The notes under the pieces were generated by a model. That model did not search any database, had not been told where the DNA came from, and saw only the letters and a list, made by a program, of their open reading frames with translations. 64,000 bases of DNA from Stentor roeselii (lineage: Eukaryota > Ciliophora > Heterotrichea > Heterotrichida > Stentoridae), in the NCBI GenBank assembly GCA_006503475.1, contig RSEH01000129.1, positions 62,001 to 126,000 of the forward strand, in the 5' to 3' direction. A program made the translations under genes and the position numbers. The stretch's first letter is position 1. Each line of letters opens with the position of its first letter. This document shows positions 1 through 9,616 of this stretch, piece by piece.

Positions 1-1550
1 AAAGCTTTAGGAAACTCAACATAATCTTCAGTAAGAATCGGTAGTGCTTTATTCTGAAACCTGAAAACAAGAGCACTCATGGCATTTTCATCAACAATCG
101 GTTTCAGCGCTTCCATCAACTCATTCATATTTTTCCTCGCAATAACAGCTAAAAGTTCAGTAGTCACATACCTAATCTTAGTCTTCTGGTCATCCAAGAG
201 CTTAGCAAGTGCAGGAACTATTTCCAAGAATTCAAATTCAACAGAATCAAGCAAAAAGGCAATCAAAACAATGACAACCTCTTCTCGAATATGCCAATTT
301 TCACTACCCAGTCCATCACAAAGCACAGGAATCACCACATTATTAACAGTCTTCCCTTTACAATGCTTTGCCAAAGCCAGAAAGACCTTAAACGTCGACT
401 GCCTCACAGCGATTTTATTATCTCCAAGTTTCTTCAAACAAACAGGCAAGATCTGGCTGATGTTCGACTGTTGCGCTAGTCCAGGTTGACTAAGAACTTC
501 TTTCACAATGTTCAAAGCGCAAATCGACACTTTAAAGTTATTATCCTCCAGAAGTTTCGTTAAAAAACGAAGTAAAACCGCAAGATAAGGCATGATTTCT
601 TGAAAAGTTTCAAGAGTCATCACGATATTTTCTAGCTCTTGAACAGCACTCACCCGCATTCGCCAGTTTTCACTGTCTTCCAGTTGCTGCATTAGAGAAA
701 CAGGGATGAAACCGAAGACTAAGTTGTTTTTGTTGCTTTCTAAATGACTTAGAAGAAGACTTGAAGACACTGCTGCAAGACTTGAGGATTGAAATGAATG
801 AGGCTTTTGTTCGAGTCCTTCGAGAATTGACTTGCCTTCTGTTATTTTTTGGAAAGAACCTCTGAGAATGTTGGAGCCTCTTATTTGTTCGCAGTGTTCG
901 GAGAATAGTTGTTGGTACATAAAAGTTAGCTTTGAGTAGACTGAGGGGAAGTCTGGGCAGAGGTCTTTTAAGGATAGAGCTACTTCTTTTGCTGTTTCTG
1001 AAACTTGTACTGAGGTGTCTTTTAATAAACCGATTACTCTTTCGAGAACTCGTTTCATCTCGGAAGTACTTAGGGTGTAGGATAGGTCTAGTCGGATGAA
1101 TGGGATTATTGAAGATAGAGATTTGTGACGCACTTTCCAATCCTCGTGAGCCAGTCCATGTCTAAGAAGGGATGAAATGACTGACTCCACATTTCGCGTG
1201 GTGGTAATAAAGCTAGAAACCACCGAGCAAGACAACTTGCCAACTCCTGGACGTAAGTCACTGATCAGCAGGACTAACGTTTGCAAAAGCCGAGAAAATT
1301 GACTTTCCAGGTCAGGCCCGAAGGACTACGTAAAGGGTACTGGTATAATTTCTTGAAGCACCTGAAGCGCATTAGAAGTGATTTCTGATTCACTATCGCT
1401 CAACGATTCATGAATCGCTATGAAAAACCTAGGAATATTCGATATCACGATGCGACCTCGATTACGTCTTGTCTCCTGCAAGAGACCCTCAAGTCCTCTG
1501 CGCTTTTTATTCTTATCAGGACTCAAAACATCATCAACAAGCAGTTCCAT
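1..1550 (-). CDS. TOG/HEAT-repeat protein, crescerin/TOGARAM-like, 3' end cut by window
   Basis: The start codon is at 1550 and the gene runs off the left edge, so the C-terminus is missing. The first exon (74 codons) meets an in-frame TAG, which lies at the end of a 15-nt intron at 1326-1340. Removing the intron keeps the frame, which then stays open to the window edge, giving about 510 residues here. The protein is all helical repeats. Segments such as ENWRMRVSAVQELENIV and SENWHIREEVV have the W-x2-R-x2-A/V-x2-L pattern of TOG and HEAT repeats, which bind tubulin in CLASP, XMAP215 and crescerin/TOGARAM proteins. In crescerins the TOG arrays act in ciliary microtubules, which suits this organism, but that assignment is inference. 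Its ATG is only 15 nt from the divergent ATG at 1566. HEAT/TOG fold: fairly sure. TOGARAM subfamily: moderate. Confidence 0.7.
1326..1340 (-). other. 15-nt intron
   Basis: Reads GTACCCTTTACGTAG on the minus strand. It has GT-AG ends and A at position 10, and carries an in-frame TAG that would otherwise end the TOG protein after 74 codons. Confidence 0.85.
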
Positions 1551-1565
1551 TAATAATAACGTTGA

Positions 1566-2141
1566 ATGGAAAACTTAGGCTCTCTGCAGTCTTTCGTTTC
1601 CGATTTTCCCGATCGCAAAAAATACTCAGACTTGCTTCAAAAGCTTAAAAAATCGCCAGAAACTCCTAAAAATTCCTCAAAATCTCCAAATTCAAGACTA
1701 TCAGAACTAAATTCTCGATGTTTTTCCAGAAAAAGACAAAATCTCAGATCTTCACAACTTCGAACTAAAAGTCGCCTGATTCAATCAAGAGTTAAAAGTC
1801 GTGAGTCAAGTATTGGAAAAGTCAGTCCTGGAGACAAGTTGCGAGGTGAGTTGATGTAATTAAAATAAAGGCTGGGCAGCAGACATGAACTTCTTAGAAG
1901 CATGAGGTTTAACTTCAGGAAAGACGAAAGGAAAACCATTGAAGCGACAATAGAAACTCGTGGACTTGAAAAGATTTTAAATACTCTTCGAAAGCCGACG
2001 AATGCGGAGGACTTGAAATGTATTCAACCTTATCGGCCTGTTTATTTTTCTCCGAAGCAGGCTGTTGATAGGACCTTGCTTGAAGATAGACTTTTTTGGA
2101 TGAACAAGCGAGGGTTAATTAAAAGTTTGATGAATTTGTAG
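1566..2141 (+). CDS. Small basic protein of unknown function (186 aa, two exons)
   Basis: I do not recognise this protein. The first ORF (from ATG 1566) ends at a TAA inside a perfect 15-nt intron at 1856-1870. Splicing joins it in frame to a second ORF ending in TAG at 2139-2141, for 186 residues. The product is rich in Ser, Lys and Arg. The N-terminal half looks disordered (many S/R/K, LKKSPETPKNSSKS); the C-terminal half is more ordered and ends with a basic, aromatic stretch (RLFWMNKRGLIKSLMNL). There is no signal peptide or membrane segment. The start lies 15 nt from the divergent TOG gene and the stop 26 nt before the next gene. Exon structure: good. Function: none assignable. Confidence 0.7.
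1856..1870 (+). other. 15-nt intron
   Basis: GTAATTAAAATAAAG, with A at position 10 and an in-frame TAA. It joins the two ORFs of the 1566-2141 gene. Confidence 0.85.
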
Positions 2142-2167
2142 CTTGTGTTAGAGACAGTTAAATATAA

Positions 2168-2560
2168 ATGATTGAATATCAGTTTTCAGATAATGAAGAA
2201 AACTTCAGTGAATCGAGGAAATCATCTGGATCTAGAAGGCCCAGGACTCGGACTTCGATGAGAGGAGAGAGTGAGTCGAGTGTTAAAGGAATTCAAACTC
2301 CGAAACAAAGCAGGTTTAAGTTTCACACTTTATTAAATGAACTTTCGAATCTTAAAAGTGAAAATTTGATATTGAAACAATGTCTTGCTGTTAAAGTTCC
2401 TAAAGGGTTCAGGGATTACTCGAAAATTGCGAGAAGGGTTAGGATGCAGACTCCTAATAGACAGAAACCTTGTAGTGTTTGTTCTAAGCTCCTTAGCAAA
2501 GGATTCACGACTCGTTTTTGCCCTACTCATGGATTTCAATTTAAAACTAATTTTAATTAA
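2168..2560 (+). CDS. Short protein with leucine-rich coil and C-terminal CCCH motif (130 aa)
   Basis: I do not recognise the family. The N-terminal 50 residues are polar and basic with S-R-R-P-R-T-R-T stretches. Residues about 55-80 form a short leucine-rich coil (LLNELSNLKSENLILKQ). The last 30 residues hold KPCSVCSKLLSKGFTTRFC followed by PTH, a C-x2-C-x12-C-x2-H arrangement that could bind zinc. The same tail, with KPC, LL, KGF, T, C and H in register, ends the otherwise different coiled-coil protein at 30073-30900. The two share an architecture (coil, basic linker, CCCH tail), so they probably belong to one lineage-specific family. The gene starts 26 nt after the previous stop. Confidence is high that it is coding, nil on function. 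Confidence 0.7.
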   Translation: MIEYQFSDNEENFSESRKSSGSRRPRTRTSMRGESESSVKGIQTPKQSRFKFHTLLNELSNLKSENLILKQCLAVKVPKGFRDYSKIARRVRMQTPNRQKPCSVCSKLLSKGFTTRFCPTHGFQFKTNFN

Positions 2561-2784
2561 CGATTTTTGCAGAGTGAGTTTAATGATTGCGGATTTTGGT
2601 AAATTTTGATAGAAAAAAATCGCTAATAAGAAAAACTTCTTCAAGGTTATTGAAATTAACACCTTTATAAAATTTACTAAAATATTTTAATAATTTTCTT
2701 TTCAAGGTACTTGAAATAACATTTCCTTAAACATTTTAATAAATCTCTAAATCCTTCACAACACTTCCCAATAAATCATTCAAA
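2561..2784. other. AT-rich intergenic spacer
   Basis: About 220 nt with no ORF or RNA gene that I can see. The last 40 nt before the next ATG are C-rich and poor in G on the plus strand, a pattern seen before other starts here (for example 32760-32835). Confidence 0.4.
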
Positions 2785-4352
2785 ATGGAAACCCTCGAAA
2801 CAATGCTAGAAAAAAAAGAATTCCAAATCTACGCCCTATCCGAATTCGGTAACATTCTCTTCGCCTACTCTCCAAAGTTAACTTTATTATCAGACCAATG
2901 CCTCCGTGTGCTTCCTTTTTCAATCCAATTCACATCTCTTCCAGCCTACACTTTCCAACGTTTAGTTCTCGGAGACTTAACCGTAATTCTTACTCAGGGC
3001 TGTTTAGTTCACAACGATTCAGTGATTTGGGGTTTTTTTTACGAGTCATTAAAAACCTTGATCCCGGGAGACTATTCCTTGTTTTTCTTGTCACTTTTTC
3101 TGAAGTTTTTAAGTTCGAAGCCAAACACGCTTCAAGGCATCCTGAACACAGAAAAAGACAAAACTGACCGACAAGGGTCTGAGTTCGGTTTGAGGGACTT
3201 GACAGCAGAAACCCTTAACACCTACAACGATTGTTTCCAAAACTACAAAGAGTTCATTGAAACTGAACTTTCTGACTTTTTTCGAAATTTCCAGTCGGCA
3301 CTTTCAGGCTTTTCTGGATTTGTCATGACTCTTGATGGAGACCTTGTCCAAGGAAATTTAGGAAAATTGGAAAAGTTTAAAGAAATGATAGCAAAACGAG
3401 GAAAAATCATGAGAGACTCCTACAAACATGACTTTTCAGTAAGTCTTATAAAGAGACAATGAAAGTTGAACTGAATCTCATCAGTAAAAAAATCGTCATG
3501 ATTGCTGGATTGTGCCCAGTTCTCGATGGGCTCATTGTAGGACTGGCTGAAGAAAGTCATGAAGAGCTAGAGGGTTGTTTTAAACTTGTTCATAATGCAG
3601 CTATTTTTTGGGGTATCTTTTAAATAGACTCTGACCATGGCCCACTTGCGCAGAGACCTGAGAGACTTTACAATATCATTGAAAAAACTGCTGATGTACT
3701 TAAAGAATATCTTCAAGTTTTAGTTCCCAGGTCAATTCAAGGGCCAAAGTTTTGTGCTCAGGTCTCTCCAGGCCAGTCCAGGATCCACTTGTCCCAAGAG
3801 CTGAACTTGGAAAGACTTCCGATTTCAGAAGTAAGTTTTAATGTCTCTACTATTCTACATGTTGATAACTTCGAAAATGACTTGGTAAACCCCATTTCAA
3901 ATATCAGCATCATTGAAAAAAACTTGGAAGAAGATATTGAAGATTATTTTGGAATCAGTCAAGATCGGATCACTCCTGGTCTTGTTAATTTAGATGAAAT
4001 TGTTGAAGAGGTTCAGGGAAGGAGGAGCAGGACTCCTAGTCAAATTGATGAAAGAAGTCAAAGTCCGAATTTGATGAGGGGGACTAAAAATGGAAGATGG
4101 TTCAGGAAGTCTACTGATATGTTGAAAAAAAAACCTGAAGTGCCAAGACTTGGACTACTACCTCCGATTAAGTCTGAGAAAATTCTTGTCAGGGTTAAAA
4201 GAAGCAATAGTTCTAAGGATCTTAGGGATTTTCAATTGTTGGAATTTGAAGATCAGAAAAAATTAGGGATTAAAGATATTCAGCAGTGTATTGAAAAATA
4301 TGCTGTTCGCAATCATCGGCCGCCTAGAGATGATTGGATTGATTTTGATTAA
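2785..4352 (+). CDS. Protein of unknown function, about 511 aa, three exons with one uncertain junction
   Basis: Three ORFs read as one gene. Exon 1 starts at ATG 2785. Exon 2 and exon 3 are joined by a clean 15-nt intron at 3613-3627. The first junction is ambiguous. GTAAGTCTTATAAAG at 3439-3453 fits the intron consensus, but removing it leaves a TGA. A 17-nt intron to 3455 restores the frame, as would one missing base. The N-terminal 110 residues alternate beta-like and hydrophobic segments (FQIYALSEFGNILFAYS), faintly like a longin or roadblock-type fold, but this is not firm. The C-terminal third is acidic then basic and looks disordered (GRRSRTPSQIDERSQSP). There is no signal peptide. 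Function unknown. Confidence 0.6.
3439..3455 (+). other. Intron of 15 or 17 nt, 3' border uncertain
   Basis: GTAAGTCTTATAAAG (15 nt) has the GTA start and A at position 10 seen in the other introns, but leads straight into AGA CAA TGA. Ending two bases later (17 nt, ...AAAGAG) opens the downstream frame. Confidence 0.45.
3613..3627 (+). other. 15-nt intron
   Basis: GTATCTTTTAAATAG, with A at position 10. It removes an in-frame TAA and connects to the frame of the final exon, which has no ATG of its own near its start. Confidence 0.8.
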
Positions 4353-4822
4353 GTAGATAATTTTTGTGGGGTTAATTATTGGAAAGACACATATTAGTAA
4401 AGATTGAAGTAAATTAGATAGTTACCTTAAATGATTTTGATTATAATATATCATCTAATTAAGAGTAATAAAAGTATTTTAATACTTTCCAGGCTCCTAA
4501 ATATTTCTATAAATTCAATCGTCTAAGATCCCATTATCATTAATAACCATCTCTGAATATTTAATTCAGCATAGTCTTTCAATATTCAAATAATATCTTA
4601 AATCCTTATATATATTACTTATAAGAACATATTAAGAAAAAGGCTAAAAATATTTTATTAGCATATCTTTATGATAAATATTTGAACTTCAGCTTGTTCA
4701 TAATTATAAGCTTGACTAGTCTTTAATCTCAAAAAATCCATTATCTCAAGTTTTTCATGATATTCTTATCTCAACATGAGAGTTTCCTCTAAATAACCCA
4801 GTCTATTCAAATCTTATTCTAC
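4353..4822. other. Convergent AT-rich spacer
   Basis: About 470 nt between two convergent genes. It is rich in A/T runs and I see no ORF, tRNA or clear repeat in it. Confidence 0.4.
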
Positions 4823-7387
4823 TTAAAAACCTTCATGCCAATCAGGTAAAAAATCTGCATCTTTCAAAGGAAATAATTCTACCTCCTCACTAGAAATAGC
4901 ATTTTGTACTAAAATTGAAGGACTTACTGGAGGTTTAACCTTCTTGAGTCTGAACAGATTCCAGTCAATACAAGAGAAGTAACTTTGCAGCTTAAACTTC
5001 TGAGGTCCTCCAATCATCCTTGAATCTGGGTTTTTACATAAAAGCTGCTCAATAATTCTCTTACTTTCAAAGAATTCATCTGCGAAATCGTTGTAAATAA
5101 GACGTTTTCTTAGAATTTTTTCATAGATTGAATAAGGATCGTCGTCTTTATCTCCAAAAGGAACTACTCGGCAGATCATTTCATATAAAATCACTCCGAT
5201 GATCCAAAACATTGAGCTTGAATTGATGCCTTTTTCTGTTATAGCTTCGGGTGGGAGGTAATAAGGATTTCCGAGTATTGTATGAGTTCGATCATGCACG
5301 ATTTTCGAAAGTGCTAAATCATTCAACACAGCATATCCATCACTATCTATAATAAAAGACTCAGAAGTCATATTCCTCAGAACAACATGATTTTCTGATA
5401 AATAGGCAACAATGTCTACTAAACAAGCAAAATAAAACTTATACAAATACTCAAAGTTATGCCCTTGTGATTGAAGATGCTTAAGCAGCAGATTCCCTGA
5501 GGTATACTCTGAAAAGATTAAAATTCCCAGGTCATTTTTTTCATATGACAGGTACTGAGGAATTAAAAAGTGGTCAACTATCTGCAAGACCTGCAATTCT
5601 TCAACTAAGTACTTTTTATAAGGATGAATTACAAGATTTCTAGAGATAGAAGTTACTTTAACCAGTTTTTTTTCAGAATTTTCAGCCAAAAATTCAATTT
5701 TTTCTCCAGTCTGAGAAAGTTTTTTGATGATTTTCAAGCTTTTGCTGTTAATTTCACAGCATTTGAATTCCAACCGACTTTTAATAATTTCCAGAAGATC
5801 TGGTTGAATAAGACTTAAAATGACAACTTTTTCAAAAATCCAAAATTCACTAGTTTCTAAACATTCAACATTCTCTTTAAACTTTTTATCAATAATAATT
5901 TCAACTTCTCCAAAAACAATTCCAGGACATTCAAGAACTTTTTTTCCATCAACTCTAATTTTTCCCCTTTTAAGAATAAAAAATTTCTGAGCTTCTTCAT
6001 CTTTTTTCATTACAAGCTCTCCAATTGTAAAGACTTTGACAATATTTTTCTTAGAAAGAGAATGAATAACCTCTAACCCACATTCAACAAGAAAAGGAAT
6101 TTTCTTTAAATATTCAGAAATTTCAACAAGTTCTTCAACAGACTGATTTTCAGTATCAAGAATCTTTTTGATGCTTTCAGAATCAATGACTCCCAAGTCG
6201 CATTCTCCATCAGCGACGATGTGATCGTCGAGTTCAGGATGATTTCCTCGCCAATTTTCCTCAACTCCTAAAAAAGTCAGCTTTTCAACTAAATTTCCTC
6301 CTTTTCTGAAGTCTCCTCTAAGGAAAATCCATAGATTTGAGGAAAGGTCGGATCCTTTTTCTATCGCGACTTCGTCTCGAAGTTGGATTATTTTGAATTC
6401 ACTTGCTAAGGTTTTTAGTTGATTTTCGCTTAGAAGGCAGAAGTATTTTTCTTTGTTGAGACATTCTAGGATTAGATTGTTGTATAAGACTTTTTGGAAA
6501 TTTCCTTCGAAGACGGTGTTTAATACTGTTCGGCTTATCATTAGACAAGTAACTTCATTCAAAGCAATAACAGTGGCATTTCGAGGAGCACTATTCAAAA
6601 TCGAAATTTCTCCAAAATAATCTCCTTTATGAATCCTCCTTTTTTCAGTGCCTCTAATAACACAAGAAGCAGTTCCTTCCTTAACAATAAACATAGACTC
6701 TCCCTTCTGATTAATTCCAACAATTTTCGAATTCTGAGGAAACTTCATCTGAACAATAGACTTAACAAGGCTATCAATTTGTTTTTCCTCCATATCAGCA
6801 AAAACAGGTATTTTCTTAATAAATTCCTTATTTTCCGCATAATTCGAGATAGTGATCTGAGTTAAAAGACTGTTAAAGTTGCTTCTAGTGATAGTCCAAA
6901 GAAGAGCATCACTAATAGCAATGATCGACGATGTTCTCAAAGAGTTCTGAATCAAGGCCAACTCGCCGAAACAGTCTCCAGTCTTCAAAAAGTTGATTCT
7001 TTTGCCGTCAATAATCACTTCGACTGTCCCTTGACTGATGATGAAGAACATGTGGCCTGGTTTGTTTTGTTCTATTATCAAATCTCCTTGTTTCACTTGA
7101 AGCAGTATCATTGACTCTGATATTTTAGAGATCTTTGCTGGACTCAAAGAGTTGAACAGTGTCGAACTTTTCAGACTTGAGTTTATCAGGCTTAGGTCTG
7201 ATGAGGTTTTCGATTTTTCTACTCGTTTCGCTGTTTTCGCATCGGATGAAGTGTGTTTTGATAGAATGTCTTCTAGATGGCTTCCTAGATTACTTGCGGA
7301 TTGATTTACAGAGTTTTGCTGTTTTGAGAGACTTAGCATTTCCACGAATTTTCCTGAATGGTTTGATTTTCTTTGAGCACAGCCCAT
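4823..7387 (-). CDS. PKG-like protein with tandem cyclic-nucleotide-binding domains and a degenerate kinase domain
   Basis: The 854-residue protein begins MGCAQRK, a classic N-myristoylation site with an adjacent Cys for palmitoylation, so membrane attachment is likely. Cyclic-nucleotide-binding domains lie at about 81-180 (cassette FGELALIQNSLRTSS), 195-300 (FGEISILNSAPRNAT), a poor one at 310-420, and a divergent one at 427-540. A kinase-like domain fills about 555-815, the layout of cGMP-dependent protein kinases. Its catalytic motifs are broken. No glycine-rich loop is visible. HRD is LRN (670-672), the Asn of HRDxKxxxN is Ser, and DFG is DLA (690-692). The later PPE and W-G-x-I-x-Y-E regions are kept. 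By family knowledge it should lack phosphotransfer and act as a cyclic-nucleotide-controlled scaffold or regulator. It is a single exon. Confidence 0.85.
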   Translation of the reverse strand: MGCAQRKSNHSGKFVEMLSLSKQQNSVNQSASNLGSHLEDILSKHTSSDAKTAKRVEKSKTSSDLSLINSSLKSSTLFNSLSPAKISKISESMILLQVKQGDLIIEQNKPGHMFFIISQGTVEVIIDGKRINFLKTGDCFGELALIQNSLRTSSIIAISDALLWTITRSNFNSLLTQITISNYAENKEFIKKIPVFADMEEKQIDSLVKSIVQMKFPQNSKIVGINQKGESMFIVKEGTASCVIRGTEKRRIHKGDYFGEISILNSAPRNATVIALNEVTCLMISRTVLNTVFEGNFQKVLYNNLILECLNKEKYFCLLSENQLKTLASEFKIIQLRDEVAIEKGSDLSSNLWIFLRGDFRKGGNLVEKLTFLGVEENWRGNHPELDDHIVADGECDLGVIDSESIKKILDTENQSVEELVEISEYLKKIPFLVECGLEVIHSLSKKNIVKVFTIGELVMKKDEEAQKFFILKRGKIRVDGKKVLECPGIVFGEVEIIIDKKFKENVECLETSEFWIFEKVVILSLIQPDLLEIIKSRLEFKCCEINSKSLKIIKKLSQTGEKIEFLAENSEKKLVKVTSISRNLVIHPYKKYLVEELQVLQIVDHFLIPQYLSYEKNDLGILIFSEYTSGNLLLKHLQSQGHNFEYLYKFYFACLVDIVAYLSENHVVLRNMTSESFIIDSDGYAVLNDLALSKIVHDRTHTILGNPYYLPPEAITEKGINSSSMFWIIGVILYEMICRVVPFGDKDDDPYSIYEKILRKRLIYNDFADEFFESKRIIEQLLCKNPDSRMIGGPQKFKLQSYFSCIDWNLFRLKKVKPPVSPSILVQNAISSEEVELFPLKDADFLPDWHEGF

Positions 7388-8024
7388 TTTTTAATGTTTT
7401 ATTAGTGGAGTGGTTTTTGGTGAGGAAGGGTTAAGAGGGTTCGGGATATTTTAGGTTTTTAGAGTTTTTTTTGGTTAGGTTGTATTTGAGATTTGTTTTA
7501 TCAACAATCCTTAATAAAACTAGTCATTTTTTTAATATAGTTCTTCCCTTTAAAATTTTAAATATTATTGCCGTTAAAGATACATTTGAAACAACTCAAC
7601 TCAAAAACACTTTTTAGTTCAGATGTATTTACGAATTGTCTAACTGACTTGAAACATAAATGAAGCATGCTTTAACTATTTTGGAGATTTAAATCACGCT
7701 GAAGCTTTCTTTAGATAAATTACTTGATTCAAGTTTCATGCAACTTCCTCGTCACTCGATTTTTTCCAAAAAGATTGATCCGGTTCTGAAAGAATATAAA
7801 CATTTATATGTAAGAAATCAAAAGATTAAGCAAATTTGATGATTTTTTAAATAAATTGAAAGTAAAAAAAATACAAAATTTCTGTATCAAATAGCATGCT
7901 TATTTAAAATTTGATATTCGTTCATGATATGTAAAGTATTGAAAATATATTTTTCATTATTAAACTAATTGACTATGAGGTGATTATGAAATATCAACAG
8001 CAATTTATTGAAATTAATCGTTTA

Positions 8025-8097
8025 ATCATCATATGTAATAATTAATATCTTAATCTTTTTATCATCATATTGTAGTAATTCATATCTTAAATGCATG
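8025..8097. repeat. Diverged 36-bp tandem duplication
   Basis: ATCATCATAT begins both copies, at 8025 and 8061. The following 25 nt align with a few mismatches (GTAATAATTAATATCTTAA against TGTAGTAATTCATATCTTAA). Confidence 0.5.
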
Positions 8098-8198
8098 ATT
8101 GTTTAGCATTTCTATCAATTAAGTTTTTAAGTAGATAAAATTGAAAAGGTTATCCTTGATAAGATTTATATTAATAACTTAGATCATTAAAACTTTAT

Positions 8199-8385
8199 GT
8201 AAATATAGCTCTCTTGGAGAATTCTGAATGTTTTACAGATGAGAAGTAATTAAGCAGATCATTTCAGAGCTATTGATTATTTTATTCATCTTTGGGTAAA
8301 TATAGCTGTTTTGTAGAATCCTGCCAATTTTAAGATGAAAAGTAAAGTAAGCAGATCATTTGAGTTATCAATTAAAGCTATATCA
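8199..8385. repeat. Diverged 97-bp tandem duplication
   Basis: GTAAATATAGCT occurs at 8199 and 8296. In both copies it is followed at the same distance by TAAGCAGATCATTT and a TATTGATT/TATCAATT end. Spacers between the matches have diverged, so the duplication is old. Confidence 0.55.
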
Positions 8386-8584
8386 TTCAGTAAATAGGCT
8401 ACAAATCTCAACTCAATCAATTCACTGAGTAAATCAAGACAAAAATGATTAGATATATTCACAAAAATACTATATTTGTGCTTTAATCAAAGAATCAGCG
8501 AATTAGATTTTCAATGAATAATTATGAATCCTATAAAGTTTAAATAAATATATCTAAAGAACTTCAAACTATAAATACTTAAAA

Positions 8585-9394
8585 CTATGTTAGAAGTAAC
8601 TTAACCGAGTCTGAAAAAACTTCTGCCATGAAACTTTTCAGGACATTGTACGCAGTTTGCTTCAAATTAAGAGTTTTGCAAGCTTCCGTGATCATCCAAA
8701 CACTTCTTCCAAGTTTTTTCTTTATAATATTCAAAAATTTCGACAATTCTTTGTAGTTCTTTACATAAGGTACGAAACTTGAGAAATAACTCCAAGAATA
8801 TTTATCTGTTTTGAAACTAAGTTTTAAAACTACTAAAAATTCATCCCAATATTGTAACTGTTGATAGATGCTTCCAATTTCATTGTAGACAAGTAACAGA
8901 TTGATTAAAATTAATGACATTTCCGCATGATTCTGAACTGAATTGAGCTTATGAATTTCAAGGCTTCTTAAGAGATATTTTTCTGATTGGTCAAAATCTG
9001 AGAGATCATAGTACATAAATCCTAAATATTTTGAAGTTTCTGCTAAACTTGGATGATTTAGGTTGAAGTTAAGTTCTTCAAGTTCAAGGCACCATAATAA
9101 ATATTTTTCGGCTTGATGATATTGTGATAGGCTATAGTAATTCAATCCTTTATCTTTCAAATTTTTTGCAAGGTTTATGTACATTTTACCAAAGTTGCTC
9201 TCTCTCATTTCAAGAAATCCTCGATAATAAGATTTGACCATATACAAGGTTTTTTCCTCGATATTATCGTTAGTAAAATCATGAAGCTTATCTGAATTTG
9301 TTAATTCTTGCACTGTTTTACTTTTTTGCATCCATCCAAACAAAAATCCTGAAGATATTGCCTGAAGATTCAGGAAAAAAAGTATGCCAGCCAT
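8585..9394 (-). CDS. TPR protein with kinesin-light-chain-like repeats (269 aa)
   Basis: Two to four tetratricopeptide repeats cover roughly residues 70-170. LNYYSLSQYHQAEKYLLWCL and the following YLGFMYYDLSDFDQSEKYLL each show the G/Y-x3-Y-x2-A-x2-Y/L spacing of the 42-residue TPR class found in kinesin light chains and NB-ARC partners. The C-terminal 90 residues are helical without a recognised motif. The N-terminus is hydrophobic (MAGILFFLNLQAISSGFLFG) and could be a signal anchor, though it lacks a clear basic region before it. TPRs mediate protein binding; no partner can be named from the sequence. It is a single exon, with flanks of 1.2 kb and 0.2 kb without genes. Confidence 0.65.
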   Translation of the reverse strand: MAGILFFLNLQAISSGFLFGWMQKSKTVQELTNSDKLHDFTNDNIEEKTLYMVKSYYRGFLEMRESNFGKMYINLAKNLKDKGLNYYSLSQYHQAEKYLLWCLELEELNFNLNHPSLAETSKYLGFMYYDLSDFDQSEKYLLRSLEIHKLNSVQNHAEMSLILINLLLVYNEIGSIYQQLQYWDEFLVVLKLSFKTDKYSWSYFSSFVPYVKNYKELSKFLNIIKKKLGRSVWMITEACKTLNLKQTAYNVLKSFMAEVFSDSVKLLLT

Positions 9395-9616
9395 GATTAA
9401 TATAATCTATGATGTATCATCATAATATAGACGTTAATAATAATATCTTCAATTTTTTATATACATTTAAATACCCAGGGGATGATATCTGAAGTAGGTT
9501 TACCAGCATAATACTCAAAGAAGAATCACCAAATTCTATCAAACTAAAAAAATAAGCAATCACATTCCAAAAAAATTTAAAAATTACTTATAATGCCTAA
9601 AATTTGATCATATTTT

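Larger units (their letters stand above)
7388..8584. other. 1.2-kb AT-rich intergenic region
   Basis: No convincing gene. The 7390-7450 part is G-rich on the plus strand, so C-rich in the sense of the PKG-like gene it precedes. A 33-codon ORF at 7738-7839 (begins MQLPRHSIF) has no support beyond being open. Two diverged short duplications sit at 8025-8097 and 8199-8385 and are listed separately. Confidence 0.4.

Noticed and set aside
79-489. 136-aa plus-strand ORF
   Set aside because: Antisense shadow of the TOG/HEAT gene; no motif of its own.
670-1140. 156-aa minus-strand ORF
   Set aside because: It lies in a different frame from the TOG protein, whose HEAT pattern continues across the same bases.
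7738-7839. 33-codon ORF (MQLPRHSIF...) in a 1.2-kb gap
   Set aside because: Too short and without a partner exon; removing the nearby 15-nt GT-AG segment does not extend it.
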